Source: Mycobacterium sp.
GTDB taxonomy: Bacteria > Actinomycetota > Actinomycetes > Mycobacteriales > Mycobacteriaceae
Reading direction: 5' to 3'
DNA length: 8,563 nucleotides
Assembly: GCA_023264755.1 (NCBI GenBank)
Contig: JAHFVB010000196.1
Coordinates: 1 to 8,563 of the forward strand
A program made the position numbers and the translations under genes. Shown here piece after piece: positions 6,645 through 8,563 of the stretch. The notes under the pieces were generated by a model. The model was not told the DNA's origin. It worked only from the letters and a program-made list of their open reading frames with translations, and did not search any database. Numbering within the stretch: the stretch's first letter is position 1; each line of letters starts with the position of its first letter.

Positions 6645-6977
6645 CTACTTCGGCGGAAGGCTACGGGCGTATTCCATGCCGCGGGTCACCCACGATTGAA
6701 GCTGTCGCTTGGTCTTGATGCCGTTCTCCGAGATGCGTACCCAGCCACGGGTTTCGCGGCCGGCCATGACCATCGGTTCGACGTGCGCCCGTGCGAGCAG
6801 CTTCGCGGTGTCCTCGGGTGGCACCCGCACCATGAGCCCACCGCGACCGCTCACCGCCACCGACATGTGACCGTTGATCAGGAAGGCCAAGCCGCCGAAC
6901 ATGGGTTTCGCCTCGACGCCGCGTTCGCTGCTCACCAGTTCTCTGATGCGGTGTGCGAGCTCTTCGTCGTAGGCCAT
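6645..6977 (-). CDS. TfoX N-terminal domain-containing protein
   Basis: A 110-residue protein beginning MAYDEELAHRIRELV and continuing with KPMFGGLAFLINGHM (24-38) and RETRGWVRI (74-82). This is the pattern of the TfoX/Sxy N-terminal domain found as a small stand-alone protein in many actinobacteria. In gammaproteobacteria the longer TfoX/Sxy regulates competence; the stand-alone form has no established function, so a competence role should not be assumed. ATG 6977 lies ten bases after the stop of the flavin oxidoreductase gene, with no clear ribosome-binding site, which suggests translational coupling. The same frame is open for another 140 codons upstream, but that part is Arg/Pro-rich and antiparallel to nothing recognisable, inside the oxidoreductase gene. 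Confidence 0.85.
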   Translation of the reverse strand: MAYDEELAHRIRELVSSERGVEAKPMFGGLAFLINGHMSVAVSGRGGLMVRVPPEDTAKLLARAHVEPMVMAGRETRGWVRISENGIKTKRQLQSWVTRGMEYARSLPPK

Positions 6978-6987
6978 TCGACGATGG

Positions 6988-8013
6988 TCACACCGCGTTC
7001 GGCGACCAGCCGAGTCGGGGCCCCAATCGCTCGGCCAGGTCGGAGCTGATTTGTCGGTAGTCGGCCTCATCGAAGGTGAACGGCAGGGCGAACGCGACCT
7101 CGTCGGCGCGCTGGAACCCGGCGTGGTCGAACAGCTGGTCGGCCAGCTCGTCGGAGGTCCCGAAGTAGTCGGGGGAGAACAGCATCTGCCGCGGCCCCTG
7201 GGGTGTCTTGGTGCGTTCGAACCGGCTGGCCGCGTAGTCGCGGTAGCGGCGAATCTGGTCGTCGGTGGCGGAGTCGGTGGGGATGACCACCAGCCCCTGC
7301 GAGACCCGCGCTTTGTCGGGGGCACGGTGGTGGGCACGGAACGCGTCGATCTGCTGGCCCTGGATGGTGGCGAAGTCACGTGACTCGCTGCCCTCAATGC
7401 TGACCACGGAACTGGTCAGGTAGTTGATGCCCTGTTCGCCCGCCCAGATCGCCGAGGCCAGCCCACCGCCGTACCAGACCCGATCGGCCAACCCGGGGGA
7501 GTGCGGCTGGATGCGACGGGTGAACCGCTCGATTCCGACCGTGCCCTCGAAGTCGCTGACGGGTTCGCCCCGCAGGCAGCGGAGCAGCCGCAGCACCCGC
7601 TCCTTGGAGAAGTCCTCCAGCCCGTGGGTGTCGGGATACAGCGCGGTCTTGTAGTGGTCGTACCTCATCGGCGTGCCGACGGACACGCCAGGATTGATCC
7701 GGCCGCCGGAGAGGATGTCCACCGTCGCGAGGTCCTCGGCCAGGCGAAACGGATTCTCCAGTCCCAATGGGATGACGGCGGTGCCCATTTCGATGCGTGA
7801 GGTGCGTTGGCTGGCCGCCGCCATGATCGCGACGGGTGAGCTGATGCCGGGTTGCAGATGTCGGTCGCGCAGCCAGACGCTGTCGAAGCCGAGCGCCTCG
7901 GCGCGTTCGATCACCTCGAGCGTCTGTTCGATGCCGGGGCCAGGGTCGGCGTCATCGAAGTGCCCGATGGTCAGGAATCCGAGCTTGCGCAAGGGTTCTC
8001 CGCGTCGTGGCAT
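6988..8013 (-). CDS. LLM-class (luciferase-like) flavin-dependent oxidoreductase
   Basis: A 341-residue, probably soluble TIM-barrel enzyme of the bacterial luciferase-like superfamily, which uses FMN or coenzyme F420. Family signs are AERALGF-type AEALGFDSVWLRDRHL (38-53), GTAVIPLGLENPFRLAEDLA (77-96), the LSGGRINPGVSVG segment (101-113) that follows the barrel strand and helps bind the cofactor, and WAGEQGINYLTSS (190-202). The sequence does not let me choose between FMN and F420 or name a substrate. The length is typical. The ATG at 8013 has a good AGGAG nine bases upstream. It heads a three-gene minus-strand cluster with the TfoX-domain and glycosylase-like genes (gaps of 10 and 39 bases). 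A possible operator repeat lies directly upstream. Confidence 0.9.
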   Translation of the reverse strand: MPRRGEPLRKLGFLTIGHFDDADPGPGIEQTLEVIERAEALGFDSVWLRDRHLQPGISSPVAIMAAASQRTSRIEMGTAVIPLGLENPFRLAEDLATVDILSGGRINPGVSVGTPMRYDHYKTALYPDTHGLEDFSKERVLRLLRCLRGEPVSDFEGTVGIERFTRRIQPHSPGLADRVWYGGGLASAIWAGEQGINYLTSSVVSIEGSESRDFATIQGQQIDAFRAHHRAPDKARVSQGLVVIPTDSATDDQIRRYRDYAASRFERTKTPQGPRQMLFSPDYFGTSDELADQLFDHAGFQRADEVAFALPFTFDEADYRQISSDLAERLGPRLGWSPNAV

Positions 8014-8022
8014 CTCAGGGCG

Positions 8023-8027
8023 CTCCT
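8023..8027 (-). promoter_or_regulatory. Ribosome-binding site of the flavin oxidoreductase gene
   Basis: AGGAG on the minus strand with nine bases to ATG 8013, a near-ideal Shine-Dalgarno spacing that supports this start. Confidence 0.7.
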
Positions 8028-8039
8028 ATTCGCTGCACC

Positions 8040-8079
8040 GTCAACACATGATGACGGGCGTCAACCAATGATGACGGGA
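8040..8079. repeat. Two-copy 20-bp tandem repeat with internal dyads, possible operator
   Basis: Units 8040-8059 and 8060-8079 match at 17 of 20 bases. Each contains a GTCA...TGATGAC inverted repeat: GTCAACA-CA-TGATGAC at 8040-8055 (6 of 7 arm pairs) and GTCAACC-AA-TGATGAC at 8060-8075 (5 of 7). The 20-bp period, close to two helical turns, would put two bound dimers on the same DNA face. It lies 27-66 bases before the oxidoreductase start, where a repressor or activator would act. On the minus strand each unit also carries TTGACG, but no -10 box at a proper distance was found. Confidence 0.5.
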
Positions 8080-8181
8080 AGCGAACTCGGGAGGGTGCTC
8101 GGCGTATCCAAGCAGCAGGTGCATCGCCGGTACGCCAAGTCTCGACCGGACGAGCCGGGGCCCGAAGCCACGTTGGCGTGA
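8068..8181 (+). pseudogene. Orphan helix-turn-helix ORF of 37 codons, probable remnant
   Basis: ATG 8068 to TGA 8179-8181 encodes a short peptide whose start, ELGRVLGVSKQQVHRRYAK, reads as a helix-turn-helix: helix ELGRVLG, turn VSK, recognition helix QQVHRRYA. This resembles the HTH of small actinobacterial DNA-binding proteins with an LGVSKQAVHKR-like motif. The helix that should precede it is missing, and the open frame further upstream only runs antisense through the oxidoreductase gene. The two possible ATG codons lie inside the tandem repeat and have no ribosome-binding site. It is either a 5'-truncated regulator left after a deletion or a very small, possibly leaderless gene. The rest of the 200-bp gap before lon shows nothing further. 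Confidence 0.4.
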
Positions 8182-8213
8182 CTCCGGGCTCCGGCTCCAA
8201 CGGGGCAGCAGCG

Positions 8214-8563
8214 TCAGGCCGCGATCGTGGCGGTCTCCGCTGCGGGTTCCAGCGCGAGTGCGACGATGTCGGCCACGTCGGTCATCGGCTTGACCTCGAG
8301 TGCGGCCAGCACCTCGGCCGGGACGTCGTCCAGGTCGGCCTCGTTGCGCTGCGGGATGAACACCGTCGTCAGCCCGGCCCGTTGGGCGGCAAGCAGCTTC
8401 TGCTTGACCCCGCCGATGGGCAGCACTCGGCCGTTCAGCGTGACCTCGCCGGTCATGCCGACGTCGGAGCGGACCTTGCGTCCGGTGGCCATCGACACCA
8501 GCGCCGTGACCATCGTGACACCGGCCGACGGACCGTCCTTGGGCACCGCGCCCGCGGGGAAGT
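8214..8563 (-). CDS. lon: Lon ATP-dependent protease, C-terminal part (5' partial)
   Basis: The last 116 residues of Lon, running off the window at 8563; TGA is at 8214-8216. The visible sequence [14 protein letters not shown] contains the catalytic serine of the Lon Ser-Lys dyad, and LPIGGVKQK contains the catalytic lysine as the second K. The Ser-to-Lys distance is 43 residues, as between Ser679 and Lys722 of E. coli Lon. Other family blocks are [19 protein letters not shown] and [17 protein letters not shown]. Lon is a cytoplasmic AAA+ protease that degrades misfolded and some regulatory proteins; its AAA+ domain lies outside the window. The GTG at 8546 encodes an internal valine, not a start. 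The oxidoreductase gene lies 200 bp downstream on the same strand. Confidence 0.96.
   Translation of the reverse strand, partial: FPAGAVPKDGPSAGVTMVTALVSMATGRKVRSDVGMTGEVTLNGRVLPIGGVKQKLLAAQRAGLTTVFIPQRNEADLDDVPAEVLAALEVKPMTDVADIVALALEPAAETATIAA

Noticed and set aside
6645..6977. A DNA-uptake or competence role for the TfoX-domain gene.
   Set aside because: Only the N-terminal TfoX domain is present and no competence genes are nearby; the family name does not establish function.
6978..7397. An upstream extension of the TfoX-domain frame to 250 codons.
   Set aside because: The extra 140 codons are low-quality Arg/Ser/Pro-rich sequence overlapping the well-supported oxidoreductase gene; the domain begins at MAYDEE, ATG 6977.
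8014..8078. A sigma-70-type promoter using the TTGACG boxes in the tandem repeat.
   Set aside because: No -10-like hexamer occurs at 16-19 bp from either TTGACG on the minus strand, so I treat these as part of the repeat only.

Overview
The window is a GC-rich, densely coding chromosomal segment that looks actinobacterial and most likely mycobacterial. Three things point that way: a thiolase-like protein end resembling the mycobacterial TLP1/Rv1867 type, a luciferase-like flavin oxidoreductase of a kind abundant in mycobacteria, and strong G/C bias at third codon positions. A lon gene is present. Because Mycobacterium tuberculosis is known to lack lon, a non-tuberculous, Mycolicibacterium-like organism is the better fit. 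This is inference from protein resemblance, since no rRNA or other species marker is present.

Layout. On the plus strand, positions 1-312 hold the last 103 codons of the thiolase-like gene. A GC-rich hairpin follows, then a complete DctA-type dicarboxylate/cation symporter gene (419-1831). Everything else of substance is on the minus strand. dctA converges on a two-gene operon read from 5674 down to 1836: a 216-residue protein with two likely winged-helix regions, overlapped by one base (TGATG) with a 1062-residue protein carrying two P-loop ATPase domains, an N-terminal AAA/ORC-like one and a C-terminal HerA/FtsK-like one. Upstream of this operon is a 274-bp intergenic region with a small tandem repeat. 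Beyond it, also on the minus strand, is a compact cluster read in the order LLM-class flavin oxidoreductase, TfoX N-terminal-domain protein, HhH-GPD DNA glycosylase-like protein. The window ends in the 3' part of lon, also minus strand.

How the parts relate. dctA and the thiolase end are ordinary metabolism. The operon of double ATPase plus winged-helix partner is the most unusual content. It has the architecture of a DNA-loading and DNA-translocating machine, as seen in several bacterial genome-maintenance and anti-phage systems, but no nuclease or methylase is encoded with it here, and I cannot assign it to a named system. The nearby glycosylase-like gene lacks the lysine and iron-sulfur cysteines of endonuclease III. 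The 200 bp between the oxidoreductase gene and lon hold a 20-bp tandem repeat with operator-like dyads and a 37-codon helix-turn-helix ORF that looks like a relic. No rRNA, tRNA, CRISPR array or insertion sequence was recognised, and no stretch over 300 bases is without a gene.
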